Shown: positions 41,136-50,834 of the stretch, piece by piece
How the letters are laid out: the number at the start of each line of letters is the position of its first letter
Position numbering within the stretch: the stretch's first letter is position 1
Source: Porphyrobacter sp. SLTP
GTDB lineage: Bacteria; Pseudomonadota; Alphaproteobacteria; Sphingomonadales; Sphingomonadaceae
NCBI RefSeq assembly: GCF_009905735.1
Contig: NZ_JAAALE010000001.1
Location: 186,001-250,000 of the forward strand
Length of the DNA: 64,000 nt
Direction: 5' to 3'
Notes under the pieces: generated by a model
The model's database searches: none
What the model was told of the DNA's origin: nothing
Seen by the model: only the letters and a program-made list of their open reading frames with translations
Translations under genes and position numbers: made by a program

Positions 41136-42215
41136 ATGACGAGCGCCTGGACAGCCGATCACGTGGGCCGGATTAAGCCGGGGCAGGGCGGCGTCATTCC
41201 GCCGGTGGTGGTGCCTGATCGTTCGGGTCTGGATGCCGGGCGGCTCTACTGGGACATGTGGCCGGTGCAGGACGCGCACGGCGCGCGCACGCTGGTTGCT
41301 GGGCGGGAGCTGTGGATGGCGCTCACTGCGCCCGATCGCGGCGATCCGGCGCTCCGCCATTTCGAGGCGAAGATCCATTGGATCGAGCGGCGTGGCGGGG
41401 CCTGGCATGATCGTGGCCCAGTCTTGCCCGATCGTGCCGTCCCCTATGAACGCGAATGGGCAGGCTCCGCGCTGCTCGATCAGGGCGTGGTCACGCTGTT
41501 CTTCACCGCCGCCGGAACCGCGGAGAAGGCCGGGGGCTACCAGCAGGAATTGTGGTCGGCCAGCGCGCCGCTGGGTGCGGATGGCTGGCCCGGCGAATGG
41601 TCGTTTCCTACCCCGCTGGTGACGGGATATGGCCCGCATTACATGCCTGCCGATGCGCATGAGGGTGAGGCCGGAAAGATCAAGGCGTTCCGCGATCCGG
41701 CCTATTTCTGCGATCCGGCTGACGGCGGTGAATACCTCGCCTTCACCGCTTCGCTTGCCGGGTCTGGCAGTGCGTTCAACGGGGCGTTCGGCTTGGCGCT
41801 GAAGGGCGCCAACGGATGGATCCTGATGCCGCCTTGCCTCCATGCGGAGGGCGTCAACAACGAGTTGGAACGCGCTCATCTGGTGTATCACGCGAAACAT
41901 TACTACGCCTTCTGGTCGACGCAGACCGCGACCTTCGCGCCCGATCTGCGCCATGCGCCGGGGGGATTGTACGGAATGGTGGCAGACAGCATGACAGGCC
42001 CGTGGCGGCCGTTGAACGGAACGGGACTGGTGCTCGCCAATCCCGTTGACCGGCCGTTGCAGACTTATAGCTGGTTCGTCGACGCCTCGTTGACGGTTTG
42101 TAGCTTTGTCGATGTGCTGCCCGATGGCAGTTTTGGCGGCGTCCCCGCGCCCTTGCTCCGGCTGGCGCTTGATGGCGACCGGGCGACTGTCCACGCGGCA
42201 GAGCAGGTCGCCTGA
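41136..42215 (+). CDS. GH68 family enzyme (levansucrase/invertase-like), apparently cytoplasmic
   Basis: A 359-residue five-bladed beta-propeller glycosidase. Catalytic residues by motif are the nucleophile D40 in YWDMWP, the transition-state stabiliser D187 in FRDPAYF and the acid/base E245 in NNELERAHLV. GH68 enzymes cleave sucrose to glucose and a fructosyl group, which goes to water or to a growing fructan. There is no signal peptide and the protein is shorter than typical secreted levansucrases. With a dedicated importer and a fructokinase overlapping it, intracellular sucrose hydrolysis is the likely job. Zymomonas-type secretion without a signal peptide remains possible. Confidence 0.87.
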   Translation: MTSAWTADHVGRIKPGQGGVIPPVVVPDRSGLDAGRLYWDMWPVQDAHGARTLVAGRELWMALTAPDRGDPALRHFEAKIHWIERRGGAWHDRGPVLPDRAVPYEREWAGSALLDQGVVTLFFTAAGTAEKAGGYQQELWSASAPLGADGWPGEWSFPTPLVTGYGPHYMPADAHEGEAGKIKAFRDPAYFCDPADGGEYLAFTASLAGSGSAFNGAFGLALKGANGWILMPPCLHAEGVNNELERAHLVYHAKHYYAFWSTQTATFAPDLRHAPGGLYGMVADSMTGPWRPLNGTGLVLANPVDRPLQTYSWFVDASLTVCSFVDVLPDGSFGGVPAPLLRLALDGDRATVHAAEQVA

Positions 42216-43075
42216 TGCTGGGCGCGATTGAGGCGGGCGGCACCAAATTCGTGCTGGCGGTTGGCCCCTCGCCTGACCGGATCACCGCGCGCCACACCAT
42301 CCCGACCCGCGATCCTGCGACCACGCTGGCCGAGGCGGCAGGATGGCTCGCGGGGCAGGGCGGGATCACCGCGCTCGGCATCGGCAGCTTCGGCCCGGTT
42401 GAACTGGATCGCACCTCGCCGCGCTGGGGCTTCATCACCACCACTCCCAAGCCGGGGTGGGCCGACTGCGACATCGCCGGCTATTTCGCCAGAGCGCTGG
42501 GCGTGCCGGTGGGGTTCGATACCGATGTCAACGCGGCCGCTTTGGCCGAACATGCCGCCTCCGGGTCGACGGGCGGAAGCCTCGCCTACCTCACCGTCGG
42601 CACCGGGATCGGCGGCGGGTTGGTGCTGGATGGCCAGCCGGTCCACGGCATCGCTCACCCGGAAGTCGGCCATATCTACCCGCGCCGTCACCCGGACGAT
42701 CGCGACTTTCCCGGCGCCTGCCCGAGCCACGGCGATTGCCTCGAAGGGCTCGCCAGCGGCCCGGCGATCATGGCGCGTTGGGGGAGCTCCCTTTCGCTTC
42801 TCCCTACCGATCACCCCGGCCACGCAATCATCGCCGACTATATCGCACAGGCCTGCCACACGCTGTTCGCCAGTGTAGCGGTCGCGGAGGTCGTAATCGG
42901 CGGCGGCGTGGCGAACACGCCAGGGCTGGTCGAGCGGGTGGCCGAACGCGCCCGTGCGCTTGATGCAGGCTACCTGCCCGGCACCGCCCGTCACCGCGTG
43001 ATCCGCCCGCGGCTCGGCAGCGATGCCGGAATTACCGGCGCAATGATGCTGGCCGAGGCGGCTGGCAGGGCTTGA
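42215..43075 (+). CDS. Fructokinase, ROK family
   Basis: A 286-residue ATP-dependent sugar kinase: phosphate loop IEAGGTKFVLAVG, catalytic aspartate in FDTDVNAAALAE, GTGIGGGLVLDG, and the zinc-binding ROK cluster with His and Cys in HPDDRDFPGACPSHGDCLEGLASGPA. It converts fructose to fructose-6-phosphate. The start overlaps the GH68 stop (TGATG), so the two are translated together, fitting fructose release from sucrose in the cytoplasm. Confidence 0.92.
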   Translation: MLGAIEAGGTKFVLAVGPSPDRITARHTIPTRDPATTLAEAAGWLAGQGGITALGIGSFGPVELDRTSPRWGFITTTPKPGWADCDIAGYFARALGVPVGFDTDVNAAALAEHAASGSTGGSLAYLTVGTGIGGGLVLDGQPVHGIAHPEVGHIYPRRHPDDRDFPGACPSHGDCLEGLASGPAIMARWGSSLSLLPTDHPGHAIIADYIAQACHTLFASVAVAEVVIGGGVANTPGLVERVAERARALDAGYLPGTARHRVIRPRLGSDAGITGAMMLAEAAGRA

Positions 43076-43126
43076 GAATTGCAGCTCCCCCCGCGATAAT
43101 GGCGGCACACAGAGGGAGGGGGCGCC

Positions 43127-44035
43127 ATGCTTCGCTTGATAGCCGCCGTACTGGCGCTGCTGGGCCTCACTGCGCCGGTCCTGGCGCAGGAGCAGGGTCG
43201 TCTCATCGAATATGAGCGGATCGCCGCCCAAGGCCTGCCCGACCAGCGCCTGACGATCTGGCTGCCGCCCGGCTATAATTCGTCCGACCGCCGCTATCCG
43301 GTGCTCTACATGCATGACGGGCACAATCTGTTCGACGTCACCAAATCGAACTTCAACAAGATCTGGGCCGCCGACACAGCCATGCTGGCCGCCACCGCGA
43401 GCGGAACGGTCGAACCGCACATCATCATCGGCATCTGGGCGCCGGGGCCGGACCGCTACCGCCAGTATCTTCCCCGTAGCGCCTATGACGCCGCCCCGCC
43501 TGTGGTGCGGGCGCAGATGGATGCGGCGGCTGGGGGCGAGATCGTCTCGGATCGTTACCTCGCGTGGATCGCCGGGCCGCTCAAATCATGGGTGGACGCA
43601 AGCTTCCGCACCCGTCCGGGCCGCGACGATACCGCGATCATGGGATCAAGCATGGGTGGGCTGATGAGCTGCTATGCTTTCCTCGAAGCGCCCGAGGTGT
43701 TCGGCAAGGCGGGCTGCGTTTCCTCGCACTGGCCCGCAGTCGATCCGCGCAGCGTCGAGGGGGAGAGCGATGCTGTCAAAGCGCTGTGGGATGCATGGTT
43801 TGCCGCAAGGCTTGGTCCCCCCGACGGGCGGCGGGTGTGGCTGGACCACGGCACCGCGACGCTCGACCAGTATTACGCGCCCTATCAGCAGGTCGTCGTC
43901 GCGCGCTTTGCCGCCGCAGGCTGGCAGAAGGGCCGCGACTGGGAGAGCAAGGTCTACCCCGGCGCCGAGCATGAAGAGAACGCCTGGGCTGCGCGCCTGC
44001 CCGAGGTGTTCGGGTGGTTGCTGGCGGAGGATTGA
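43127..44035 (+). CDS. Exported esterase, alpha/beta-hydrolase (esterase D/enterochelin-esterase-like)
   Basis: 302 residues with a signal peptide (MLRLIAAVLALLGLTAPVLAQ). The fold is PF00756-like: LTIWLPPGYNSSDRRYPVLYMHDGHNLFD, nucleophile serine in IMGSSMGGLMS, and the catalytic histidine probably in GAEHEENAWAAR. It is probably periplasmic. Substrate is unknown; relatives hydrolyse acetylated sugars or siderophore esters. It lies 51 bp after fructokinase on the same strand and may be part of that transcript. Confidence 0.8.
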   Translation: MLRLIAAVLALLGLTAPVLAQEQGRLIEYERIAAQGLPDQRLTIWLPPGYNSSDRRYPVLYMHDGHNLFDVTKSNFNKIWAADTAMLAATASGTVEPHIIIGIWAPGPDRYRQYLPRSAYDAAPPVVRAQMDAAAGGEIVSDRYLAWIAGPLKSWVDASFRTRPGRDDTAIMGSSMGGLMSCYAFLEAPEVFGKAGCVSSHWPAVDPRSVEGESDAVKALWDAWFAARLGPPDGRRVWLDHGTATLDQYYAPYQQVVVARFAAAGWQKGRDWESKVYPGAEHEENAWAARLPEVFGWLLAED

Positions 44036-44082
44036 GAGTCTCCAATTCCCTCCCTGTTCCGAAGGAATGGGGAGGGACTGGA

Positions 44083-44691
44083 TCAACGTAACCCGAAAGC
44101 CTCGCGCGCCAGCGCTTCGATCGCCGCCTTGTCCGGCGCGCCCTTGGGCGAGACCCAGCTGCCGCCGACGCACAGCACCGGATCGAAGGCGAGCCATTCG
44201 GGCGCGTTGTCCAGGCTGATCCCGCCGGTCGGGCAAAAACGGCACTGGCCGAAGGGCGCAGCGAGGGCTTTCAGCGCGGGCAATCCGCCGGCCGCCATCG
44301 CCGGGAAGAACTTGAAGCGATCAAGCCCCAATTCCAATCCGCGCATGATGTCGCCCGCATTGGCGATGCCGGGCAGGAACGGCACACCTGCCGCCACTGC
44401 CGCTTTGCCGAGCTTGTCCGTCAGGCCGGGGGAGACGATGAATTCAGCGCCTGCCGCGAGCGCCTTGTTGAGATCGGGAACCCCGGTCACTGTCCCCGCA
44501 CCGACAATCGCGCCCGGCACCTGCTTCATCGCCCGGATCGCAGCAAGGGCAGCGGGCGTGCGCAGGGTGACTTCCAGCACGCGAAGCCCGCCGGCCACCA
44601 GCGCTTCGGCCAGCGGTACGGCATGGTCGACATCGTCGATCACGATCACCGGGATCACCGGGGCGGTGCGCATGATGGCGTCGATATTCAT
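44083..44691 (-). CDS. eda: 2-keto-3-deoxy-6-phosphogluconate aldolase
   Basis: Final ED step: KDPG to pyruvate and glyceraldehyde-3-phosphate. The 202-residue protein shows EVTLRTPAALAAI (catalytic glutamate region), VGAGTVTG, and the Schiff-base lysine in DRFKFFPAMAAGG. It follows edd by 3 bp in the leftward zwf-edd-eda operon. It converges with the esterase gene across a 47-bp gap holding a TCCCTCCC/GGGAGGGA stem. Confidence 0.95.
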   Translation of the reverse strand: MNIDAIMRTAPVIPVIVIDDVDHAVPLAEALVAGGLRVLEVTLRTPAALAAIRAMKQVPGAIVGAGTVTGVPDLNKALAAGAEFIVSPGLTDKLGKAAVAAGVPFLPGIANAGDIMRGLELGLDRFKFFPAMAAGGLPALKALAAPFGQCRFCPTGGISLDNAPEWLAFDPVLCVGGSWVSPKGAPDKAAIEALAREAFGLR

Positions 44692-44694
44692 GGG

Positions 44695-46497
44695 TTACAT
44701 TCCTCCGGTGGCCAGCATCGCAGAAGCGCCTTGTTCGGCTCCGTCAGCGAAGCGGCGCATCATGCCGAACAATTCACGGCCCGTGCCGCTGTCTGCAATC
44801 GGATCGCGCGCCGGTTCCCGGTTCGCCAGATCGGCATCGGTGTTGAGATCGCCGGTGACAGCGCAGACCCGCACCACATCGCCATCGCGCAGCCGCGCCA
44901 GTGGTCCGCCGCCCAATGCTTCAGGGGTGCAATGGATCGCCGCAGGCACCTTGCCGGACGCGCCCGACATCCGGCCATCGGTCACGAGGGCGACCTTGAA
45001 GCCGCGGTCCTGCAACACGCCCAGTGCCGGGGTCAGCTTATGCAGTTCGGGCATCCCGTTGGCGCGCGGCCCCTGAAAACGGACGACGACCACAACGTCG
45101 CGGTCAAGCTCGCCCGCCTTGAAGGCGGCAGCGACGCTCGCCTGATCCTCGAACACGCGGCATGGCGCTTCGATGGTCCAGCGGCTTTCATCGACCGCTG
45201 AGGTCTTGAAGCAGGCGCGGCCGAGATTGCCTTGCAGCAGCCGCATCCCGCCATCCGGCTTGAACGGATTGCTGACCGGGCGGAGCATGGTGTCGTCCAT
45301 GCTGGGGCCAACCTCGCGCCACACCAGTTTGTCGCCCTCAAGCCCCGGTTCGCGGGCATAATCGGAGAAATCGCCGCGTCCCACGGTGAGGATGTCGGGG
45401 TGGGCCAGACCCGCCTCCAGCAGCTCGCCAATGACATAGCCCATGCCGCCTGCGTTGTGAAAATTGTTCACGTCGCCCGAGCCATTGGGATAGACCTGCG
45501 CGATCAGCGGGACGGCGTGGGACAGCTCAGAAAGATCATCCCAGTCGAAGATCACCCCGGCGGCGCGCGCCATGGCGGGCAGGTGGATCGCATGGTTGGT
45601 CGATCCCCCGGTCGCCAAGAGGCCCACCGCCGCGTTGATCACCGCCTTTTCGTCGACGCACAGGCCGAGCGGGCGGTAATCATCGCCCTTGCGCCCCAGC
45701 GCCGCAACGCGATGCACCGCCTCGCGGTCGAGCGCCTGCCGCAGCTGCGTGCCCGGCTGGATGAAAGCGCTGCCCGGAATGTGCAGGCCCATCATCTCCA
45801 TCATCATCTGGTTGGAGTTGGCCGTGCCGAAGAAGGTGCAGGTGCCGGGCGAATGGTAGCTCGCCATCTCGCTCGCCAGCAGTTCTGCGCGGGTCGCCTT
45901 CCCTTCCGCATAGAGCTGGCGGACGCGCTGCTTTTCCTTGTTCGGGATACCGGTCGGCATGGGGCCGCTGGGCACGAAGATGGCGGGCAAATGCCCGAAC
46001 CGCAGCGCGCCCATCAGCAATCCGGGGACGATCTTGTCGCAGATGCCGAGCATCAGCGCGCCGTCATACATCGCGTGGCTCAAAGCGACCGCCGCTGACA
46101 GCGCGATCACGTCGCGGCTGAACAGCGACAGCTCCATGCCGGTCTCGCCCTGCGTCACCCCGTCACACATCGCCGGGGTGCCGCCCGCGACCTGCGCGGT
46201 GGCGCCGATTTCGCGGGCGTAGATCTTCAGCCGATCAGGGTAGCGGCCATAGGGCTGGTGGGCCGACAGCATATCATTGTAGCTGGTAACGATCCCGATA
46301 TTCGCGCCCCGGCCCGACACCAGCGCTGGCTGATCCTCCAGCGCGCCCGCATAGGCATGGGCGAGGTTCGAGCAGGACACGGCATTGCGCTCGCCCATAT
46401 TGTCGCCTTCGCGGCGGATCAGGTCGAGATAGGCTTGGCGGGACGGCCTTGATCGTTCGATCACCCGCTGCGTGACCTTGTGCAGGGTGTCATTCAT
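44695..46497 (-). CDS. edd: 6-phosphogluconate dehydratase
   Basis: 600 residues of the IlvD/Edd iron-sulfur dehydratase family: [93 protein letters not shown] and the C-terminal [18 protein letters not shown]. The cysteines in these segments hold the 4Fe-4S cluster. It makes KDPG from 6-phosphogluconate. Its start overlaps the zwf 3' end by 8 bp. Confidence 0.96.
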   Translation of the reverse strand: MNDTLHKVTQRVIERSRPSRQAYLDLIRREGDNMGERNAVSCSNLAHAYAGALEDQPALVSGRGANIGIVTSYNDMLSAHQPYGRYPDRLKIYAREIGATAQVAGGTPAMCDGVTQGETGMELSLFSRDVIALSAAVALSHAMYDGALMLGICDKIVPGLLMGALRFGHLPAIFVPSGPMPTGIPNKEKQRVRQLYAEGKATRAELLASEMASYHSPGTCTFFGTANSNQMMMEMMGLHIPGSAFIQPGTQLRQALDREAVHRVAALGRKGDDYRPLGLCVDEKAVINAAVGLLATGGSTNHAIHLPAMARAAGVIFDWDDLSELSHAVPLIAQVYPNGSGDVNNFHNAGGMGYVIGELLEAGLAHPDILTVGRGDFSDYAREPGLEGDKLVWREVGPSMDDTMLRPVSNPFKPDGGMRLLQGNLGRACFKTSAVDESRWTIEAPCRVFEDQASVAAAFKAGELDRDVVVVVRFQGPRANGMPELHKLTPALGVLQDRGFKVALVTDGRMSGASGKVPAAIHCTPEALGGGPLARLRDGDVVRVCAVTGDLNTDADLANREPARDPIADSGTGRELFGMMRRFADGAEQGASAMLATGGM

Positions 46498-47929
46498 GCC
46501 ACGTCACTCCGTCGCGTTCTGCCAGCGCGATGGCCGCGCTCGGCCCCCAGCTGCCTGCGGTATAGGTTTTGGGGGTGAGGCCTTCCGCTTCCCACCCGGC
46601 GCGGATCGCATCGACCCATTCCCACTGCGCCTCGACCTCGTCGCGGCGGACGAACAGGGTCTGATCGCCCTCGACCAGATCGAGCAGCAGGCGCTCATAA
46701 GCAATCCGCCGCACCGCGCCGCTGAACACATCGGGCATGGCGATATTGAGCGGCACCTGCCGCAGGCGGATGCCTTCGCGGTCGAGGCCCGGCACCTTGG
46801 CCATCAGTGACAGCGTGATATTCTCTTCGGGCTGGATGCCGATCACCAGCCGATTGGGCTGCATCGTCGCGCCCTTGCCCGCGAAAATCGAGTGCGGCAC
46901 GCAGCGGAACTGGATCACGATCTCGGTCACGCGCTTGGGCAGACGCTTGCCGGTGCGCAGGTAGAAGGGCACACCCTTCCAGCGCCAGTTATCGACGTGG
47001 CCCTTGATCGCGACGAAGGTTTCGGTGTCGGAATCCTTGCCGAGTTCCTCGTCATAGCCGGGCACCGCCTGTCCCGTGATCGCGCCGGCGCGATATTGGC
47101 CGGTGACGGTCTCGTTGGCGGAGACGGGGCGCAAGGCGCGCAGCACCTTCACCTTCTCGTCGCGCACGGCGGTGGCATCGAAATGCGCAGGCGGCTCCAT
47201 GGCGACCAGCGCGAGCAGCTGAAGCATATGGTTCTGCACCATATCGCGGATAGCACCGGCATCGTCGTAAAAGGCCACGCGGCCTTCAAGACCCACCGTC
47301 TCGGCAACCGTGATCTGCACATGCTCGATATGCGCCGCGTTCCACAGCGGCTCGAACATGATGTTGGCAAACCTGAGCGCGAGCAGGTTCTGCACGGTCT
47401 CCTTGCCGAGATAGTGATCGATGCGGAAAATCCGGCTTTCGGGGAAGGCGCCCGCCACCGCGTCATTGATCTCGCGGCTGGAGGCCAGATCGGTCCCGAG
47501 CGGCTTTTCCAGGCACATGCGGACATTGTCGCCTGTCAGCCCGGCCGATTGCAGCCCCTTGATGGTGGGGCCGAACAGGCTCGGCGCGGTCGAGAGGAAA
47601 ATTGCAAGGCCGCGTGCCGGAGTGCCGACTTTGGCGGCCAGCGCGTCGTAACCTTCAAGCGTGGTGGCATCCAGCGTCTGGTAGGCGAGCCGGTTGAGGA
47701 ATTCCGCCATCCGCCCGCGCCGGTCCGCCGGGAGATATTTCTCCAGCGCCGCGCGCGCGAAATTGCGGTACTCGCCATCGCTCATGCTGCTGCGGGCCGT
47801 GCCGACGATCTTGAGATCGGGCGCAAGCAGCCCGTCGGCGTCGAGCGCGAACAGGCTCGGCAACAGCATACGCTGGGCAAGATCGCCGGTGGCTCCGAAC
47901 AGCAACAGGCGGTCAGCGGTGAAGCTCAT
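46490..47929 (-). CDS. zwf: Glucose-6-phosphate 1-dehydrogenase
   Basis: A 479-residue NAD(P)+-dependent enzyme feeding the ED pathway. The nucleotide-binding motif is [20 protein letters not shown] and the active-site signature [21 protein letters not shown]. First gene of zwf-edd-eda. No 6-phosphogluconolactonase gene lies in the operon. A 14-bp element at 47993-48006 is shared with the glk promoter region. Confidence 0.96.
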   Translation of the reverse strand: MSFTADRLLLFGATGDLAQRMLLPSLFALDADGLLAPDLKIVGTARSSMSDGEYRNFARAALEKYLPADRRGRMAEFLNRLAYQTLDATTLEGYDALAAKVGTPARGLAIFLSTAPSLFGPTIKGLQSAGLTGDNVRMCLEKPLGTDLASSREINDAVAGAFPESRIFRIDHYLGKETVQNLLALRFANIMFEPLWNAAHIEHVQITVAETVGLEGRVAFYDDAGAIRDMVQNHMLQLLALVAMEPPAHFDATAVRDEKVKVLRALRPVSANETVTGQYRAGAITGQAVPGYDEELGKDSDTETFVAIKGHVDNWRWKGVPFYLRTGKRLPKRVTEIVIQFRCVPHSIFAGKGATMQPNRLVIGIQPEENITLSLMAKVPGLDREGIRLRQVPLNIAMPDVFSGAVRRIAYERLLLDLVEGDQTLFVRRDEVEAQWEWVDAIRAGWEAEGLTPKTYTAGSWGPSAAIALAERDGVTWHE

Positions 47930-47992
47930 GGCGAAAGGCCCTTTTTCTCGTGCGCCCTACCTAGGCGCACGGGCGCTTACCTGCCAGCTTCG

Positions 47993-48006
47993 CGCATACT
48001 TATTCA
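47993..48006 (-). promoter_or_regulatory. Shared 14-bp element upstream of zwf
   Basis: Minus-strand TGAATAAGTATGCG, 63 bp upstream of the zwf start codon. The identical 14-mer occurs 66 bp upstream of glk, in the same orientation. Either part of a promoter or a regulator site common to the ED genes. Confidence 0.55.
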
Positions 48007-48020
48007 AGCCAGCATGGGCC

Positions 48021-49436
48021 TCATGCCGCCCTGCGCGCGTAGAACCCGAAGCCACCAATGATGGCATAGCAGATAATCGGCAGGATCATCGCGGTGCCGA
48101 GGCTGCCGCTGGCATCGGCGAGGATCCCGGTCAGCAGCGGGATCACAGCGCCGCCGAAAATGGCGATGTTGATGATCCCCGATCCGTCCGCCGCCTTGGC
48201 ACCCAGCTTTTCGCAGGCGAGGCTGAAGATCGTCGGGAACATGATCGAATTCATCAGACCCACGGCCAGCAAGCTGTAACCGGCGGTCGTGCCGGTCGCA
48301 TTGGTGGAGAACAGCACCAGCGCAATCGCGCCCGTGGCCACGCCCGCCAGCACCAGACCCGGGCTGACAAATCGCAGCACCGCCGAGCCGATGATCCGGC
48401 CGACCAGCGCGCCGCCCCAATAGAGGAAGATCAGGTCGCCCGCCGCCCGTTCGCTGAGGGCCATCACGCTTTCCTGCATCAGATAGCCGACGATCAGCGA
48501 GCCGATCGCGACTTCCGCGCCGACATACAGGAAGATGCAAAGCGCGCCGTAGCTGAACCGCGTGCGCGTCAGCAGCGGGTTGCCCCACAACCAGATCGCG
48601 GGGCCTGCCATCAGCAGGGCAATGCCGGGCAGTTCGTTGCCCTGGATCACCATCCAACCACCGATGATGATCGGTGCCAGACCCGCCACATAGCGCCCCG
48701 GCGTCGTCAGCGCCGCATCGCGCGCGGCACTGGCATCATGCGGCAGCTTGTTGCGATAGGCCCACACCACCGCCGCGATCACCGCCAGCGCTACGGCGAG
48801 GCCGATATAGGTCGAAACAATCGCGGCACTTTCGGCGGTGCGATAGGCATCCAGTTCAGCGCCGCTCAATTCCTTGGCCGATACCCCGGCCAGCCCGCCG
48901 AGGATCAGGCCCGAGCCGACGCGCGGGAAAATTGTGGTGCCGAGACTGTTGAACGCCTGCGCAAATGTCAGGCGGCTGTGCACGGTCTTTTGCGGCCCGA
49001 GCAGGCTGATCAGCGGATTGGTGACGACCTGCACCACCACAACCCCGCTCGCCAGAATGAACAGCGCGGCGAGGAACAGGCCATAGGTCGCGGTCTGGCT
49101 GGCAGGAATGAACAGCAGGCATCCGCACATCATGGTCAGCAGCCCGACCACCGCGCCGCGCATGTAGCCGACCCGCTTGACCAGCTCGGCGCCGGGAATG
49201 CCGATCAGCAGATAGGCGGTGAAGAAGCAGAACTGCACCAGCATCGCTTCGGTGTAGCTGAGCGTGAACAGCTCTTGCAGCTTGGGCAGGATCACATCGT
49301 TGAGGCTGGTGATGCCGCCGAAGATGAAGAACAGCGCAAAGACGAAGTAATTGAGGCCCGGGGCATGCACCTGGCGGTCGTCGCCCGCGCCATCCCCTAC
49401 GGCGGTCGCCGCGCCCACACCCGGTGCCATTGCCAT
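48021..49436 (-). CDS. FucP/GluP-type sugar:proton MFS permease (glucose/galactose)
   Basis: A 471-residue, 12-helix carrier: FVFALFFIFGGITSLNDVILPKLQELFTLSY, FFTAYLLIGIPGAELVKRVGY, NPLISLLGP and the C-terminal NSIMFPTIFSLACEKLG are characteristic of the FucP/GluP family. It would import glucose or a related hexose into the ED pathway encoded next to it. The start at 49436 has GGGAGAGA about 8 bp upstream; a longer frame to 49460 lacks this. It is divergent from a LacI gene, with a LacI-like palindrome between. Confidence 0.88.
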   Translation of the reverse strand: MAMAPGVGAATAVGDGAGDDRQVHAPGLNYFVFALFFIFGGITSLNDVILPKLQELFTLSYTEAMLVQFCFFTAYLLIGIPGAELVKRVGYMRGAVVGLLTMMCGCLLFIPASQTATYGLFLAALFILASGVVVVQVVTNPLISLLGPQKTVHSRLTFAQAFNSLGTTIFPRVGSGLILGGLAGVSAKELSGAELDAYRTAESAAIVSTYIGLAVALAVIAAVVWAYRNKLPHDASAARDAALTTPGRYVAGLAPIIIGGWMVIQGNELPGIALLMAGPAIWLWGNPLLTRTRFSYGALCIFLYVGAEVAIGSLIVGYLMQESVMALSERAAGDLIFLYWGGALVGRIIGSAVLRFVSPGLVLAGVATGAIALVLFSTNATGTTAGYSLLAVGLMNSIMFPTIFSLACEKLGAKAADGSGIINIAIFGGAVIPLLTGILADASGSLGTAMILPIICYAIIGGFGFYARRAA

Positions 49437-49469
49437 TGTCGCTCTCTCCCTTAGCGCCAAATCTTTTTC

Positions 49470-49483
49470 TGCTAACGTTCACA
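49470..49483. promoter_or_regulatory. LacI-type operator candidate
   Basis: TGCTAACGTTCACA, a near-palindrome centred on AACGTT, 34 bp before the hexose permease start and 133 bp before the divergent LacI gene. The central CG fits LacI-family operators. Confidence 0.5.
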
Positions 49484-49615
49484 ATCCGCGCGCTGCTTCC
49501 GATTTGCAAGACCCGCGCGCACAAATCCAGTGCGAATAGCAATGCAGGCCTCCGCACCCTTCGATGCACGCATACGCTTGCGCCTGTGCACCGTCCCGCC
49601 CTAGAAGCCTGAGGC

Positions 49616-50635
49616 ATGAGCGGGGGATCACGCAGACGGCCGACATCGTTCGATGTGGCGGAGCGGGCAGGCGTTAGCCAGCCGACCGTCAGCCGTGCGC
49701 TGTCCGGCTCGCCCGCCATTGCCGAAGCCACCCGGCGCAAGGTGATCGAGGCGGCCGAAGCGCTCGGCTACTTCGTCGATGAACGCGCCGCGCGGCTGCG
49801 CAGGGGATCGACCGGGACGCTTGCGGTGGTCGTAATCTGCCGTGAGGGCGACAATGCCGCCAGCATCAATCCCTTCGCCTATGCCTTGCTCGGCAGCGTC
49901 TGCGTCGCCGCGTCGGAACACGGATTCGAGACGCTGGTGAGCTTTCAGGCACGCCCCGAGGATTTCTTCGGCCATTACCAGGAACAGGGCCGGGCCGATG
50001 GCCTTGTGGTGATCGGCACCACCACCAATGCGCCGGCGTGGGAGCATTTCCGCGCGCTCGATGGCGATGGGCGCAAGGTGGCCTATTGGGGATCGCCTTT
50101 CGACGAGCTGGACTGGGTGCGGTCGGACAATCGCGCTGCGGGGCGGCTCGCGGTCGAGCATCTGCTCGCCGCCGGATATCGCCGTCCGTGCTTCCTCGGC
50201 GCGCTGAACACCCCGCAAGTGCAATTCACCGAACGCTACGAAGGCTATGCCGAAGCGATGCGCGCCGCCGGACTTGAGCCGTGTCTGGCCCCGACCGTCA
50301 ACGCCCCCACCCGCGAAGAAGAAGGCCGCCGTGCCGCGCGCCGCTTGATCGAGCGCGGCGAGGATATTGACGCGGTATTCGCCGCTTGCGACGCGATGGC
50401 GCTTGGCGCTCTGGAAGCCTTCGCCGCCGCAGATATCGCAGTGCCCGACCAAGTCGGCGTGATGGGCTTTGACGATCTCGTCGCAGGCCGCTTCAGCCGC
50501 CCGCCTTTGACGACCATTGCCCCTGACCCGGCAGAGGCCGGGGTGGCGCTGGTCGAGGCGGTGCTCGACGAAGGCGAGGCCGCGCGGCGGCGCGTGCCGG
50601 TGAAGCTGATCGCGCGGGGGAGCACGCTGCGCTAA
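49616..50635 (+). CDS. LacI-family transcriptional regulator
   Basis: A 339-residue regulator: helix-turn-helix TSFDVAERAGVSQPTVSRALSGSPAIAEATRRKVIEAAEALGY, then an effector domain with VAYWGSPFDELDWVRSDNRAAGRLAVEHLL and the C-terminal VGVMGFDDLVAGRFSRPPLTTIAPDP. It is divergent from the hexose permease, which is its likely target. The effector is unknown. Confidence 0.92.
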   Translation: MSGGSRRRPTSFDVAERAGVSQPTVSRALSGSPAIAEATRRKVIEAAEALGYFVDERAARLRRGSTGTLAVVVICREGDNAASINPFAYALLGSVCVAASEHGFETLVSFQARPEDFFGHYQEQGRADGLVVIGTTTNAPAWEHFRALDGDGRKVAYWGSPFDELDWVRSDNRAAGRLAVEHLLAAGYRRPCFLGALNTPQVQFTERYEGYAEAMRAAGLEPCLAPTVNAPTREEEGRRAARRLIERGEDIDAVFAACDAMALGALEAFAAADIAVPDQVGVMGFDDLVAGRFSRPPLTTIAPDPAEAGVALVEAVLDEGEAARRRVPVKLIARGSTLR

Positions 50636-50636
50636 A

Positions 50637-50679
50637 TCCTCCCCTTCAGGGGAGGGGGACCACCGAAGGTGGGGGAGGA
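50637..50679. repeat. Short dispersed repeat (CTCCCC...GGGGAG type)
   Basis: TCCTCCCCTTCAGGGGAGG is followed by GGACCACCGAAGGTGGGGGAGGA: two nested stems (TCCCCTTCAGGGGA and CCACCGAAGGTGG). A frequent intergenic element in sphingomonad genomes. It begins over the LacI stop codon and may terminate its transcript. Confidence 0.65.
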
Positions 50680-50714
50680 GCGAGCCGTCTCTGTGCTGCC
50701 GCAGGCCTCCAAGG

Positions 50715-50806
50715 GGTTCGCGCCAAGCCGCCAAGCAAGCCAAGAGGGAACTCACGTGCGCGTCTGTGCCTGATATCTTGGCCGCCTTGGCGGCTTGGCG
50801 CGAACC
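50715..50806. repeat. Dispersed palindrome with perfect 21-bp arms
   Basis: The left arm (50715-50735, GGTTCGCGCCAAGCCGCCAA plus one base) is the exact reverse complement of the right arm at 50786-50806. It is related to the TTGGCGGCTTGGCG repeat common in alphaproteobacteria. It fills the gap between the converging LacI and PEP-carboxylase genes. Confidence 0.8.
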
Positions 50807-50834
50807 TTACTGCGGCTGCGCCGCCATCCCGTCT

